Shown piece by piece: positions 14,868 through 22,562 of a stretch of DNA of 38,818 nt; the first letter of the stretch is position 1, and each line of letters opens with the position of its first letter. Both the position numbers and the translations under genes were made by a program. Location of the stretch: assembly GCA_021772415.1 (NCBI GenBank), contig JAJFMA010000155.1, positions 1 to 38,818 of the forward strand, read 5' to 3'. The DNA is from Chlamydiota bacterium. GTDB taxonomy: Bacteria > Chlamydiota > Chlamydiia > Chlamydiales > JAJFMA01. The notes beneath the pieces were generated by a model that worked only from the letters and a program-made list of their open reading frames with translations, was not told where the DNA came from and ran no database searches.

Positions 14868-15873
14868 CTTTTTTTACAATCTGCTCACTGAGCTGCTCAC
14901 CATACAAACCGTGATACAGAAGTCCCCGAGCCCCGAGGCCGCTGAATACCCATAGGCCTTGATCGATCTCTTGAACAATCGGAAGGCGTGTCGGTGTCGT
15001 CACACGTACACCCGCCCGCACTTCGACGATGTCTGCGCTAGCTAGTGCGGGCATAAGGCTTGCGATCTTAGGCATGAGAAGCTCGCGGGCGCTGGCTTCG
15101 CATGGCTCGTAGTCAATGTAGTCCCGTTCAAACGTCGCACCTGCCACACAGAGACCGCTGTCGTCGGGAGGCAGAATATAGACGTGAGAGTTGATGGGTA
15201 TCTTGATGGGAGGGATGCTGTCGGGCCATCTCAGTACGACCAGCTGCCCTTTAACGCGACGCAGGGGAACCTCAGTTAACTCTGGAAAATCTAGGGAACT
15301 CGCACCCGCAGTCACGATAACGTGCTCGAAGCGCGCGCGTAAGGTGGTGATGTCTGGAGCTTCGTGGACGCGTTTTACTCCAGCGCCCTCGCACGCTAGC
15401 CACAGGCCTTGGAGGTATTTGGGGCAGTCTACGCAGAGCCCTGAATGCACTAAAATCCCCGGAGCACTAACAAGGCCTGGGATGCGTTCTGAGGTGCTTG
15501 TAGCATCTAACCACTCGACGTCGTCGTGGAGCTCTGAGCGCTCGTAGAAGCTCGCCTGTTGACGCTCGTTAAGTGCTACTCTAAGCATGCCTTTGTGTGC
15601 GATAACTGGGGCTTTAAGTGCTTCAGCAGATACTGTTAGCAGTGCACGTGTGGCAGTAAGGGCTTCGTCGGCCATCCACGCTTTCTGGGCGTCTCTGCCC
15701 ATGTAGGCGTGTAGAAGCCCTGCAGCAATGCCCGAGGCTCCCGCGCCGATGTGATCTTTTTCAAATAGGGTTACACGTAAACCGCACTGACGCAGATGCC
15801 AGGCGGCGGAAAGGCCAGCGAAGCCTCCGCCAATGACCGCAACGTTAGTAGCCGTGAGAGCTTCCACAGCCAC
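14848..15873 (-). CDS. FAD-dependent oxidoreductase of the DAO family (MnmC C-domain-like)
   Basis: A 341-residue flavoprotein. The Rossmann motif VAVIGGGFAGLSAAWHLRQCG is at about 12-32, followed by FEKDHIGAGASGIAAGLLHAYM, a pattern resembling D-amino-acid/glycine oxidases and especially the C-terminal oxidase domain of MnmC, which trims carboxymethylaminomethyl-uridine in tRNA. The C-terminus VFSGLGARGLLYHGLYGEQL is the usual DAO closing motif. A function in tRNA wobble modification is possible but unproven. The start is GTG at 15873, overlapping the DUF1858-IscA gene by 29 bases, so it is the third gene of the ferredoxin operon. No MnmC methyltransferase domain is attached. Confidence 0.82.
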   Translation of the reverse strand: MAVEALTATNVAVIGGGFAGLSAAWHLRQCGLRVTLFEKDHIGAGASGIAAGLLHAYMGRDAQKAWMADEALTATRALLTVSAEALKAPVIAHKGMLRVALNERQQASFYERSELHDDVEWLDATSTSERIPGLVSAPGILVHSGLCVDCPKYLQGLWLACEGAGVKRVHEAPDITTLRARFEHVIVTAGASSLDFPELTEVPLRRVKGQLVVLRWPDSIPPIKIPINSHVYILPPDDSGLCVAGATFERDYIDYEPCEASARELLMPKIASLMPALASADIVEVRAGVRVTTPTRLPIVQEIDQGLWVFSGLGARGLLYHGLYGEQLSEQIVKKEKTKTT

Positions 15874-16423
15874 ACGAGGTGCTGACGTTGGGATTGGTGA
15901 TCTTGAAACCGGAGCCCATCAGGCCATCGACATAATCGATTTCAGCACCAATAAGACGCTCGAGATTGTTCTTGTCGACGTAGATCTCAATACCTTCGGA
16001 GACAAAAAGTTCGTCGTTGTCTCCGGCTTTTTCGGCGTAGTCGAGAGTGTATTCAAAGCCGTTACAGCCCGCCGGTTTGTCACCGAATTTTAGGCCCCAG
16101 CCGTCTTTTTTTTCTTCTGTAAGAACAGCAAGGTACTTCTGGGCGGCACGGGGAGTCATCGTAATGGTGGTGGCATCGACCTCCTCATCGAGCAGCGCGT
16201 TGAGACGTCCTAAAAGGTGCTCGATCTCGTCGTCGGTCTTACCGTGGGTCTTCATGCCCGCTTCCAAAGTCTCCCAGGTCGCCGCGTGACACCCAATGCA
16301 ATGTAGGCCTGCGTTGGTGATCTCTTGGGATAGACGCTGCGCCTTGCCGGGGAACATCGAAAGAATCGATTCGATGGTCATGTCGCGCGTGATGTTCTGC
16401 TTTTCTTTTGTTGCTTCGCTCAT
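15845..16423 (-). CDS. DUF1858 - IscA/HesB fusion, iron-sulphur carrier-like
   Basis: A 192-residue two-domain protein. Residues about 10-75 form a DUF1858-type domain with the CxxC motif C42-I-G-C45 in GLHCIGCHAATWETLEAG. Residues about 85-192 are an A-type iron-sulphur carrier domain with the three expected cysteines: C120 in AGCNGFEYTL, and C184 and C186 in SCGCGSSHGY. The family carries Fe-S clusters or iron to target proteins. ATG 16423 is chosen: AAGGAC lies just upstream, and it follows the ferredoxin stop by 10 bases; the longer frame to 16495 would overlap the ferredoxin gene. The gene order ferredoxin, carrier, flavoprotein suggests that cluster assembly and electron supply are linked. 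Confidence 0.9.
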   Translation of the reverse strand: MSEATKEKQNITRDMTIESILSMFPGKAQRLSQEITNAGLHCIGCHAATWETLEAGMKTHGKTDDEIEHLLGRLNALLDEEVDATTITMTPRAAQKYLAVLTEEKKDGWGLKFGDKPAGCNGFEYTLDYAEKAGDNDELFVSEGIEIYVDKNNLERLIGAEIDYVDGLMGSGFKITNPNVSTSCGCGSSHGY

Positions 16424-16433
16424 GTGTTGTCCT

Positions 16434-16700
16434 TTAGAAGGTGACGGTGACAGTACCTTGCTTGATCTTACATTGGCAAGCAAGACGCTCGCCACAGGTG
16501 TCGTCGCCTAGGAAGTCAAGTTCCTCCTGGGACGGCTCCGAAAGATTTTCATTGCCATCGACGATTTCTACGACACAGGTGCCGCAAACGCCCTCAGTGC
16601 AGGCGAAAGGAACGCCTGCATCTTCGCACGCTTCGGCGATGCCGCCGCCGTCTTCGATCTCGATTTCTTCGTCAGTATTCTCAAATTTGAGTTTCGCCAT
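16434..16700 (-). CDS. Plant-type 2Fe-2S ferredoxin
   Basis: An 88-residue electron carrier. The cluster ligands are C34, C39 and C42 (C-x4-C-x2-C in FACTEGVCGTCVVEI) and C75 (ERLACQCKIKQG). The length and the LACQCK ending match the short chlamydial ferredoxin. The ATG at 16700 follows AAGGTGAT, and a near-consensus promoter lies at 16748-16776. It heads an operon with the DUF1858-IscA fusion and a flavoprotein, both plausible cluster-related or redox partners. Confidence 0.94.
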   Translation of the reverse strand: MAKLKFENTDEEIEIEDGGGIAEACEDAGVPFACTEGVCGTCVVEIVDGNENLSEPSQEELDFLGDDTCGERLACQCKIKQGTVTVTF

Positions 16701-16747
16701 TCTCGATCACCTTGATTTTCAACGAGTTGTTATACTCTTAAGAAGGT

Positions 16748-16776
16748 ATTATACAGGGATCCCCCCTTGCTTTCAA
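16748..16776 (-). promoter_or_regulatory. Promoter of the ferredoxin operon
   Basis: Read on the minus strand, TTGAAA (16776-16771) and TATAAT (16753-16748) are separated by 17 bases. The first gene starts 47 bases downstream of the -10. This is one of the best promoter matches in the window. Confidence 0.75.
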
Positions 16777-16886
16777 GCTGAGATTAGGGGAGGGGCTCAA
16801 GCCAGGATGTCTGTACCTTGCAGAGAGAGAAAAATGAACCACACGTGCACTGACGAACCGACGATGATGGCTCTTGTCATTTTAAA

Positions 16887-17202
16887 CACAGAGCAACAGA
16901 GAAGCAGAGAGAGGTTGTCCCCTCCCCTTTCCTCGACTTCCGCTTTTCCTGTTTCTTCCGGAATTTAACAGGAAAGCAGGAAGGAGAGGAAAAAGATGAA
17001 AGACGCAGGGGACAAAATCTCTCCATGCTCGCTGTTTTCCCTCCGCGGTTTCTTTTTTTATGGACTCTGGTCTACAGAGTCGAGCACGCACACGGGCAGG
17101 GGTAAGGCCTCACGAACGAGATTCACAGCGATAGGAGGCCTTGGTCTGCTCAGTCTACGCCTTGCTGACCCCTCTGCGCCTCTGCTACTCTGTTGCTCTG
17201 TG
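16887..17202. mobile_element. 316-bp segment bounded by CAGAG-type inverted repeats
   Basis: CACAGAGCAACAGAG followed by AGCAGAG at 16887-16909 is repeated inverted at about 17180-17202 with one mismatch in 23. The interior holds a GGAAAG/CTTTCC-rich imperfect hairpin (about 16930-17000), a perfect 7-bp hairpin GACTCTG/CAGAGTC (17063-17081) and one 12-bp ACGCACACGGGC unit. No transposase or other gene is visible. The right end merges into the direct repeat at 17188. Confidence 0.5.
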
Positions 17203-17303
17203 ATGAAAATCATAAGATGCTGTATTCCCCCTGAAGTCGGGCACGCACACGGGCAGGGGGCAAGCAAAAATACTCGCGGCGGCGGGCCGTCTCGGGTATT
17301 TTT
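17188..17303 (-). repeat. Duplicated dnaK-type 3' flank, copy 1
   Basis: From 17188 to about 17260 the sequence is almost identical to 19655-19738, beginning CTCTGTTGCTCTGTGATG and running through ATTCCCCCTGAAGTCGGGC; the other copy has one extra 12-bp unit. Both copies continue into related terminator hairpins. The two copies are in direct orientation on either side of the 712-residue gene. Confidence 0.9.
17266..17303 (-). terminator. Terminator of the 712-residue kinase-like gene
   Basis: Minus-strand hairpin with AAAAATAC paired to GTATTTTT and a GC-rich inner stem (ACGGC/GCCG), ending in T. It is related to the dnaK terminator at 19747-19782; the outer pair at one position is C-G there and T-A here, a compensatory change. 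Confidence 0.75.
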
Positions 17304-17352
17304 GTTATGCGGCTCAAAACAGAGTCTTACCGATTTCAAAAGAGAGTGTGGT

Positions 17353-19491
17353 TTATCCCTCTTGCAGTGCGGCGATTTCCTGCAGGCGCAGCTCCTTGAA
17401 GGCTTCCATCGAGCCGTGACGCTCGGTGATTTCTTGGTTGAGTGCAGAGCTATCTTGTTCGCTCATGCAATCTAGCAATGCCGGAAAGAAATCGGGGTGT
17501 GCCATTGTAAAGAGCTGGTAGAAGTCTTCGCCGCGGGTGACAAAGTTCGTGCCGAAATCCTGATCGATCCACACAAAACCGCCTTGGTCTACCAGAACGT
17601 TTCCTGGTTTCATGTCTCTGATGGCGCCACTATCAAGTAGTTGTGCCAGTTCCATAAAGCCCTTCTCAATGCGCGTTTTGTATTCTGGGTGATCATTCAT
17701 TACGGCGTACGCCTCTGCGAGTGCTTTTTGAACAGTGGGGCGGTCGTGACTCATCGAGACTTTTTCTTGGACCATCATGCCAAAGACCCATTCATCACCT
17801 TGAGAATGCAGTTGCGTTTTTCCTGACCATGGCGAAGCCTGATATCGATCCCAGTCCTGGCCTGGGTCCAGATAGCTGTCCTTTCTCCAGCGCAGCTCCT
17901 CAACTCGGGTTTTTGGAACGCGTACCCACTGCAGATCCAGGTTCTGTATGGTACTGTCGAGTCGATCGATCTGTTTTTGCTCGTGCTGCACCTTCTCTCC
18001 AACAATCACCTGTTTGAGGTAGGGAACGTACTTGAAGATGTGGTTGGGGTACGCGTGCATGGTGAACACATCTTTCATGCCGCTTTGAAAATAGCGGCTG
18101 ATCACAGGATTGGGTTGTTTATCGCCTACGACGCGAATGTCAAGTAGTTGAGGGACGATCAATTCTGTGTAGTACTTGCGATTTGGCCAGCCTTCGGTGT
18201 CATATTTTTCTTCCTCGGGGACTGTAAGGCCTTGAGTTTGGGCTATCTGAACAAGCCTTAGCTCCGTGAAAGCACCAAGAGAACCGTGCTTGCTTTCGAC
18301 AAGCTGCTCGACCTCATGTCTCAAGTTCGAGTCGATCTGATCAAAAATTGTGGGGAAAAACAGAGGATGAGCAAGCTTTAACAGTTTGTAGATATTATGT
18401 GCGTCACTGTGGTCAAAGGTTTCGTTTTCGTCCATTCCGTGGGTGATCCAAACGAAGCCTTGTTCATCGACCAACACAGACCCGGGGGCGATGCCTTTTT
18501 CGTCGATCATCATAATGAACTGTGTAAGCTCCTTAAAGGCCTCTTGCATTTTCTCCTGGTAGCTTGGGTCGTCTTGCATGTAGGTATACGCATCGCCAAG
18601 GGCTTTGAGAACGCTTGTGCGATCGCGGGTCATACGCACCTTTTCGTAGATATTCAGAGGATAGATCCACTCGTCGCCGCTTTTAGGTAGCGCGTACAAG
18701 TTGAAATACTTACCTATTTTACTATCCCATCCCTCCATGGGATTGGGCCCATTTTCTCGGCTCCAGCGTAGCTCTGTTTTTGTTCTGTTGGGAGTGCGTA
18801 CCCAGCGTATCTCGTTGCTGCGTAGTTCTTTTTTCAGCCGTTGAATCTGCGCGTCTCTGTCATGGAATTGTTGGCCTAGAGATTTTAGAAATAATATGGT
18901 CTTGGCAGGATAGAAGTAGTCATCGCCGATGGATGCGACGTCGGTTGCCGGGATCAAGCCAAAATTGGGCATCACTTCAAAGATGTAGTCGGGAAGATCC
19001 TTAATGGATAGCTTTAGGCTGAAATCATCCATGCCCGAGTATTTAATCGAGGGAGGGTAGCCGACGCTGTAGGGGTCTGCTATCCATGAGGTGATCTTCT
19101 CTATGTACTCATCTGCCGTTGGCCAAGGGGTATCTCCGCTGTCATCAACAACAGGCACGTCACCGTCAAAGCCCAGAAGCGAGAGTGTTGTGCCAACCCA
19201 GCTGCTACTAGTGTCCTCAAGTTTGAGAGGTTCTTGGCTAAAGGCAAGAGTCTCGTAGTCGAAGTCTACGGGGATGTTTGTGTTCGTGAAGTCGTGAGAG
19301 TCTTCGAAGTGCCACTCTTCAAAATGGTCCAGTCTGGCGTCGGGATCGAGGCCAAAAGCGAGTTCAGTGTAGGAAGAGGCATGGGTGCTGTCGTAACAGA
19401 ATCCGTCCACGCAGACGATGTCTGCATTAATATGGCCAAACAGAGTTGCCACCATAAGAAAAGTTGTAATTAGATATTTGGATCTTTTCAT
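17353..19491 (-). CDS. Exported protein with two kinase-like halves (pseudokinase plus kinase-like)
   Basis: I do not know this 712-residue protein as a named family. Residues 1-23 are a clear Sec signal peptide (MKRSKYLITTFLMVATLFGHINA). Two homologous halves follow, about 150-415 and 465-705; shared landmarks are WVR(T/V)P, ELRW, GDEW, EKV(R/S)M, VLVD..GFVWI, AHP.FFP and HGS..AF.ELRL. The second half has features of a protein-kinase fold: candidate ATP lysine K487 (HIFKYVPYL), catalytic loop RDMKPGN (625-631) and D645-F646-G647. In the first half all are lost: E172 replaces the Lys, the loop reads KGIAPGS (332-338) and DFG reads GMD (352-354). An exported kinase or pseudokinase pair is inferred. 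It has its own AT-rich promoter and terminator and lies between direct repeats. Confidence 0.8.
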   Translation of the reverse strand: MKRSKYLITTFLMVATLFGHINADIVCVDGFCYDSTHASSYTELAFGLDPDARLDHFEEWHFEDSHDFTNTNIPVDFDYETLAFSQEPLKLEDTSSSWVGTTLSLLGFDGDVPVVDDSGDTPWPTADEYIEKITSWIADPYSVGYPPSIKYSGMDDFSLKLSIKDLPDYIFEVMPNFGLIPATDVASIGDDYFYPAKTILFLKSLGQQFHDRDAQIQRLKKELRSNEIRWVRTPNRTKTELRWSRENGPNPMEGWDSKIGKYFNLYALPKSGDEWIYPLNIYEKVRMTRDRTSVLKALGDAYTYMQDDPSYQEKMQEAFKELTQFIMMIDEKGIAPGSVLVDEQGFVWITHGMDENETFDHSDAHNIYKLLKLAHPLFFPTIFDQIDSNLRHEVEQLVESKHGSLGAFTELRLVQIAQTQGLTVPEEEKYDTEGWPNRKYYTELIVPQLLDIRVVGDKQPNPVISRYFQSGMKDVFTMHAYPNHIFKYVPYLKQVIVGEKVQHEQKQIDRLDSTIQNLDLQWVRVPKTRVEELRWRKDSYLDPGQDWDRYQASPWSGKTQLHSQGDEWVFGMMVQEKVSMSHDRPTVQKALAEAYAVMNDHPEYKTRIEKGFMELAQLLDSGAIRDMKPGNVLVDQGGFVWIDQDFGTNFVTRGEDFYQLFTMAHPDFFPALLDCMSEQDSSALNQEITERHGSMEAFKELRLQEIAALQEG

Positions 19492-19541
19492 TGTAACCTA
19501 GAGTTTGCGGCTGTTTTGTATAGTTAAATAATATAGAAGCA

Positions 19542-19570
19542 ATATTATCCTAATTAGAGATTTATGTAAA
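19542..19570 (-). promoter_or_regulatory. Promoter of the 712-residue gene
   Basis: On the minus strand TTTACA (19570-19565) and TAATAT (19547-19542) are separated by 17 bases, 51 bases upstream of the start codon. The surrounding 90 bases are far more AT-rich than the genes on either side, as also seen before the 457-residue gene. Confidence 0.65.
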
Positions 19571-19654
19571 TAAATTAATGGTTGAAGTTAGTGCTAGTTT
19601 GAAATTCTATCCTCCCCCTAGAAACTCGGCCCTGCTTCCACTTCTTCTCTGTTT

Positions 19655-19782
19655 CTCTGTTGCTCTGTGATGAAAATCATAAGATGCTGTATTCCCCCTG
19701 AAGTCGGGCACGCACACGGGCACGCACACGGGCAGGGGACAAACAAAAAACACCCGAGGCGGCGTGCCGTCTCGGGTGTTTT
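19655..19782 (-). repeat. Duplicated dnaK 3' flank, copy 2
   Basis: Second copy of the repeat at 17188-17303, just downstream of dnaK on the minus strand. It holds two tandem ACGCACACGGGC units (19710-19733) where copy 1 has one, then the dnaK terminator. The rest of the 19492-19818 gap is the 712-residue gene's promoter region. Confidence 0.9.
19747..19782 (-). terminator. Intrinsic terminator of the hrcA-grpE-dnaK operon
   Basis: A 17-bp stem with one mismatch: 19747-19763 (AAAACACCCGAGGCGGC on the plus strand) against 19766-19782. On the minus strand it ends in TTTT and lies 36 bases after the dnaK stop. Confidence 0.9.
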
Positions 19783-19818
19783 GTGCAAACGGGGAGAGAG
19801 GAGGTGTTTGCTGGTCTC

Positions 19819-21807
19819 TTAGCTGTCGGACTTATCTTTGTCGCCGTCGATGATTTCGACTTCGGCGTCTTCGATAAGTTCCTCGCCGGCGTTTTGTCCG
19901 CCAGCTTGCTTTTGACCGTTTTGTCCTGCGGCAGCGGCAGCAGCGGCAGCTTGCTCGGCGCCCATGCCTGCAGGGGCTCCGTCGGGTCCTCCGGCTGCGG
20001 CCTGCATGGCTTCGCCGATTTTTTGCATGTGCTGCTCAAGTTCGTCCTTGGCGCTCTTGATAGCGCTAGCGTCGTCGCCTTCGAGAGCCTTTTTGAGGAC
20101 TTCGATCTTGCTTTCGACGTCTTTGGCGACGTCTTCAGGGATCTTGTCCTTGTACTCATCGAGTGACTTTTGTGCGCGGAACGCTAAGGTATCGGCTTCG
20201 TTACGCACTTCAGCGCTTTCTTTGCGCTTCTGGTCTTCGTCTTTGTGAGCCTCTGCGTCTTTGACCATACGCTCGATTTCGGATTCGTCTAGGCCTGAGG
20301 AGGCTTCGATGCGAATCTTTTGCTCTTTACCGCTCGCTTTGTCTTTGGCGCTTACGTGCAAGATACCGTCGGCGTCGATGTCAAAGGCAACTTCAATCTG
20401 GGGCATGCCACGAGGTGACGGTGGGATCTCCGTGAGGTCAAAGCGGCCGATTTCCTTGTTGTCATGAGCCATGGGGCGCTCACCCTGCAGAACCACAATC
20501 GTTACTGCGGGCTGGTTGTCGGCAGCGGTCGAGAAGACCTGCTTTTTCTGCGTTGGGATCGTTGTGTTGCGCTCAACAAGAGGTGTTAGCACGCCGCCAA
20601 GAGTTTCGATGCCGAGTGTGAGTGGGATGACATCGAGGAGGAGGATGTCTTTGACGTCTCCAGCAAGGACACCACCTTGGATCGCGGCGCCGATAGCGAC
20701 AACTTCGTCGGGGTTGACGCCTTTGTGGGGGTCTTTACCGAAGATGCTTTTAACCTTCTCTTGAACTGAAGGCATACGGCTCATGCCGCCAACGAGAATC
20801 ACTTCACTGATATCTTCGGGCTTTACACCGGCGTCTTTAAGAGCCTTTAGGCAGGGCTCTCGTGTACGTTCGACCAGGTCGTGAGTGAGTGTTTCCAGCT
20901 GTGATCGCGTAAGTGTAAGCTGAAGGTGCTTGGGTCCAGAGTCGTCCATAGTGATGAACGGCTGGTTAATTTCTGTCGACTGGGTGCCTGACAACTCACA
21001 CTTTGCCTTTTCAGCAGCATCGCGAAGACGTTGGATAGCCATTTTGTCTTTACTGAGGTCTAGGCCATGTTCTTTTTTGAATTCGTCGAGCATCCAATGA
21101 ATGATGGCGTTGTCGAAGTCGTCACCACCAAGGTGTGTGTCACCGTTAGGAGCCAGAACTTCGAAGACGCCGTCGCCGATTTCGAGGATGGAGATATCGA
21201 AGGTGCCTCCACCAAGGTCATAGACGGCGACTTTGTGGTCGGTGTGCTCTTTGTCTAGGCCGTAGGCAAGCGCTGCTGCGGTGGGCTCTGGGATGATTCT
21301 CTTGACGTCTAGACCTGCAATACGTCCGGCGTCTTTAGTGCTCTGGCGTTGCGAGTCATTGAAATATGCTGGCACTGTGATGACGGCGCCGGTGACTTCT
21401 TCGCCTAGATACTCTTCAGCTGTTTGCTTCATCTTTGCAAGAACTTGTGCGCCTATTTCTTCGGGTGTCATCTCCTTGCCGTTGATCTCGAAGACGACGT
21501 CACCGTTGCTGTTAGCTTTAACGGTGTAGGGGACAGTTTTGATTTCACTCTCGACCTCAGCGCGCTTGCGGCCAATGAATCGCTTGGAGGAAACCACGGT
21601 ATTTTCGGGGTTTGTTACAGCTTGGCGCTTAGCGGGAACACCGATGAGGCGTTCGTCGCCTTTAAATGCTACCACCGAAGGTGTTGTGCGTGTGCCTTCG
21701 GCGCTTGCGATGACCTTGGCGGTGCCACCTTCCATCACTGCTACGCAGGAGTTGGTGGTTCCGAGGTCGATGCCAATGATTTTTCCTTTATTCTTCTTGT
21801 CAGCCAT
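19819..21807 (-). CDS. dnaK: Chaperone DnaK (Hsp70)
   Basis: A 662-residue ATP-dependent chaperone working with DnaJ and GrpE on unfolded proteins in the cytoplasm. The N-terminal ATPase has [17 protein letters not shown], the phosphate-2 motif [17 protein letters not shown] and [14 protein letters not shown]. The substrate-binding domain starts after [14 protein letters not shown]. The C-terminal tail is Ala/Gln/Gly-rich and ends in an acidic DGDKDKSDS. The length equals that of chlamydial DnaK. AAGGAGG lies just before the ATG. It is last in the hrcA-grpE-dnaK operon, 30 bases after grpE; dnaJ is not adjacent. Regulation is by HrcA at the upstream CIRCE. Confidence 0.98.
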   Translation of the reverse strand: MADKKNKGKIIGIDLGTTNSCVAVMEGGTAKVIASAEGTRTTPSVVAFKGDERLIGVPAKRQAVTNPENTVVSSKRFIGRKRAEVESEIKTVPYTVKANSNGDVVFEINGKEMTPEEIGAQVLAKMKQTAEEYLGEEVTGAVITVPAYFNDSQRQSTKDAGRIAGLDVKRIIPEPTAAALAYGLDKEHTDHKVAVYDLGGGTFDISILEIGDGVFEVLAPNGDTHLGGDDFDNAIIHWMLDEFKKEHGLDLSKDKMAIQRLRDAAEKAKCELSGTQSTEINQPFITMDDSGPKHLQLTLTRSQLETLTHDLVERTREPCLKALKDAGVKPEDISEVILVGGMSRMPSVQEKVKSIFGKDPHKGVNPDEVVAIGAAIQGGVLAGDVKDILLLDVIPLTLGIETLGGVLTPLVERNTTIPTQKKQVFSTAADNQPAVTIVVLQGERPMAHDNKEIGRFDLTEIPPSPRGMPQIEVAFDIDADGILHVSAKDKASGKEQKIRIEASSGLDESEIERMVKDAEAHKDEDQKRKESAEVRNEADTLAFRAQKSLDEYKDKIPEDVAKDVESKIEVLKKALEGDDASAIKSAKDELEQHMQKIGEAMQAAAGGPDGAPAGMGAEQAAAAAAAAGQNGQKQAGGQNAGEELIEDAEVEIIDGDKDKSDS

Positions 21808-21837
21808 TTAAGGGCCTCCTTTCTTTATTTTTTTTGC

Positions 21838-22524
21838 TTAACTTTCTTCTTCAGTATCGGAAGCCGGTTCCACATTTTCTGTTACTTCAATAGGCGGTTC
21901 AACAGCTTCCTCAGCTGGCGGCTTGGGGGCTCGCGTGACTTTAACGCGGGCGGGGCGCAGGGTTCTCTTACCCATGATGTAGCCGCGGGTATACTCTTCG
22001 ATAATCAGTCCTGCGGGCTGGTCCTCGGTTTCCAGCACTTCCACAGCTTCGTGTAGGTGCGGATCAAAGGTTTTTCCTGTAGTGACCATAGGCACGACAC
22101 CTCGGCTGTCGAGCACTTCTTTGAACTGGTTCAGCACCATCTCAAAACCCACAGCCCAGTTGCGCACTTCGTCCGAACCTTGAATAGCAAAGCCCAAGGC
22201 CTTCTCCATGTGGTCTAAGGGCCCTAAAAACTCCACAAGTACATTGGCGACGGCGTGCTGCAGGTGCTCGTCCTTTTCTTTGACGAGACGCTTGCGGGAG
22301 TTTTCACTCTCGGCAAGCAGGCGCAGGTACTTGTCTTTGTAGTCGCTGGCCTCTCGCTGCAGGCGCTCCAACTCAATATCACTGATGGTTATGGGTATGG
22401 GCTCGCGCTCAGGAACCTTTTTAGCCTCTTCAGTGGCAGGAGCCTCTTCTTGGAGCTCTTCTACCTTGACCTCGGGCTCCTCGCCTTCAGGTTTCTTTTC
22501 CTCTGTTTCCGAGGACTGTGTCAT
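21838..22524 (-). CDS. grpE: Nucleotide exchange factor GrpE
   Basis: A 228-residue homodimeric exchange factor that releases ADP from DnaK. The first 65 residues are highly acidic (EEKKPEGEEPEVKVEELQEE). A long helix follows (LERLQREASDYKDKYLRLLAESENSRKRL). The C-terminal beta domain has the family motif GKTFDPHLHEAVEVLE and GYIMGKRTLRPARVKVT. ATG 22524 follows AAGGAGA. It sits 38 bases after hrcA and 30 bases before dnaK. The tail after 200 (acidic, Pro/Glu-rich) is slightly longer than usual. Confidence 0.96.
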   Translation of the reverse strand: MTQSSETEEKKPEGEEPEVKVEELQEEAPATEEAKKVPEREPIPITISDIELERLQREASDYKDKYLRLLAESENSRKRLVKEKDEHLQHAVANVLVEFLGPLDHMEKALGFAIQGSDEVRNWAVGFEMVLNQFKEVLDSRGVVPMVTTGKTFDPHLHEAVEVLETEDQPAGLIIEEYTRGYIMGKRTLRPARVKVTRAPKPPAEEAVEPPIEVTENVEPASDTEEES

Positions 22525-22562
22525 GATTATGTTCTCCTTATCATGTCTAATGGGACAGGCAC

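Noticed and set aside
17641-19473. Several plus-strand frames opposite the kinase-like gene
   Set aside because: The minus-strand frame has a signal peptide, an internal duplication with conserved motifs, a promoter and a terminator, so the opposite frames are shadows.
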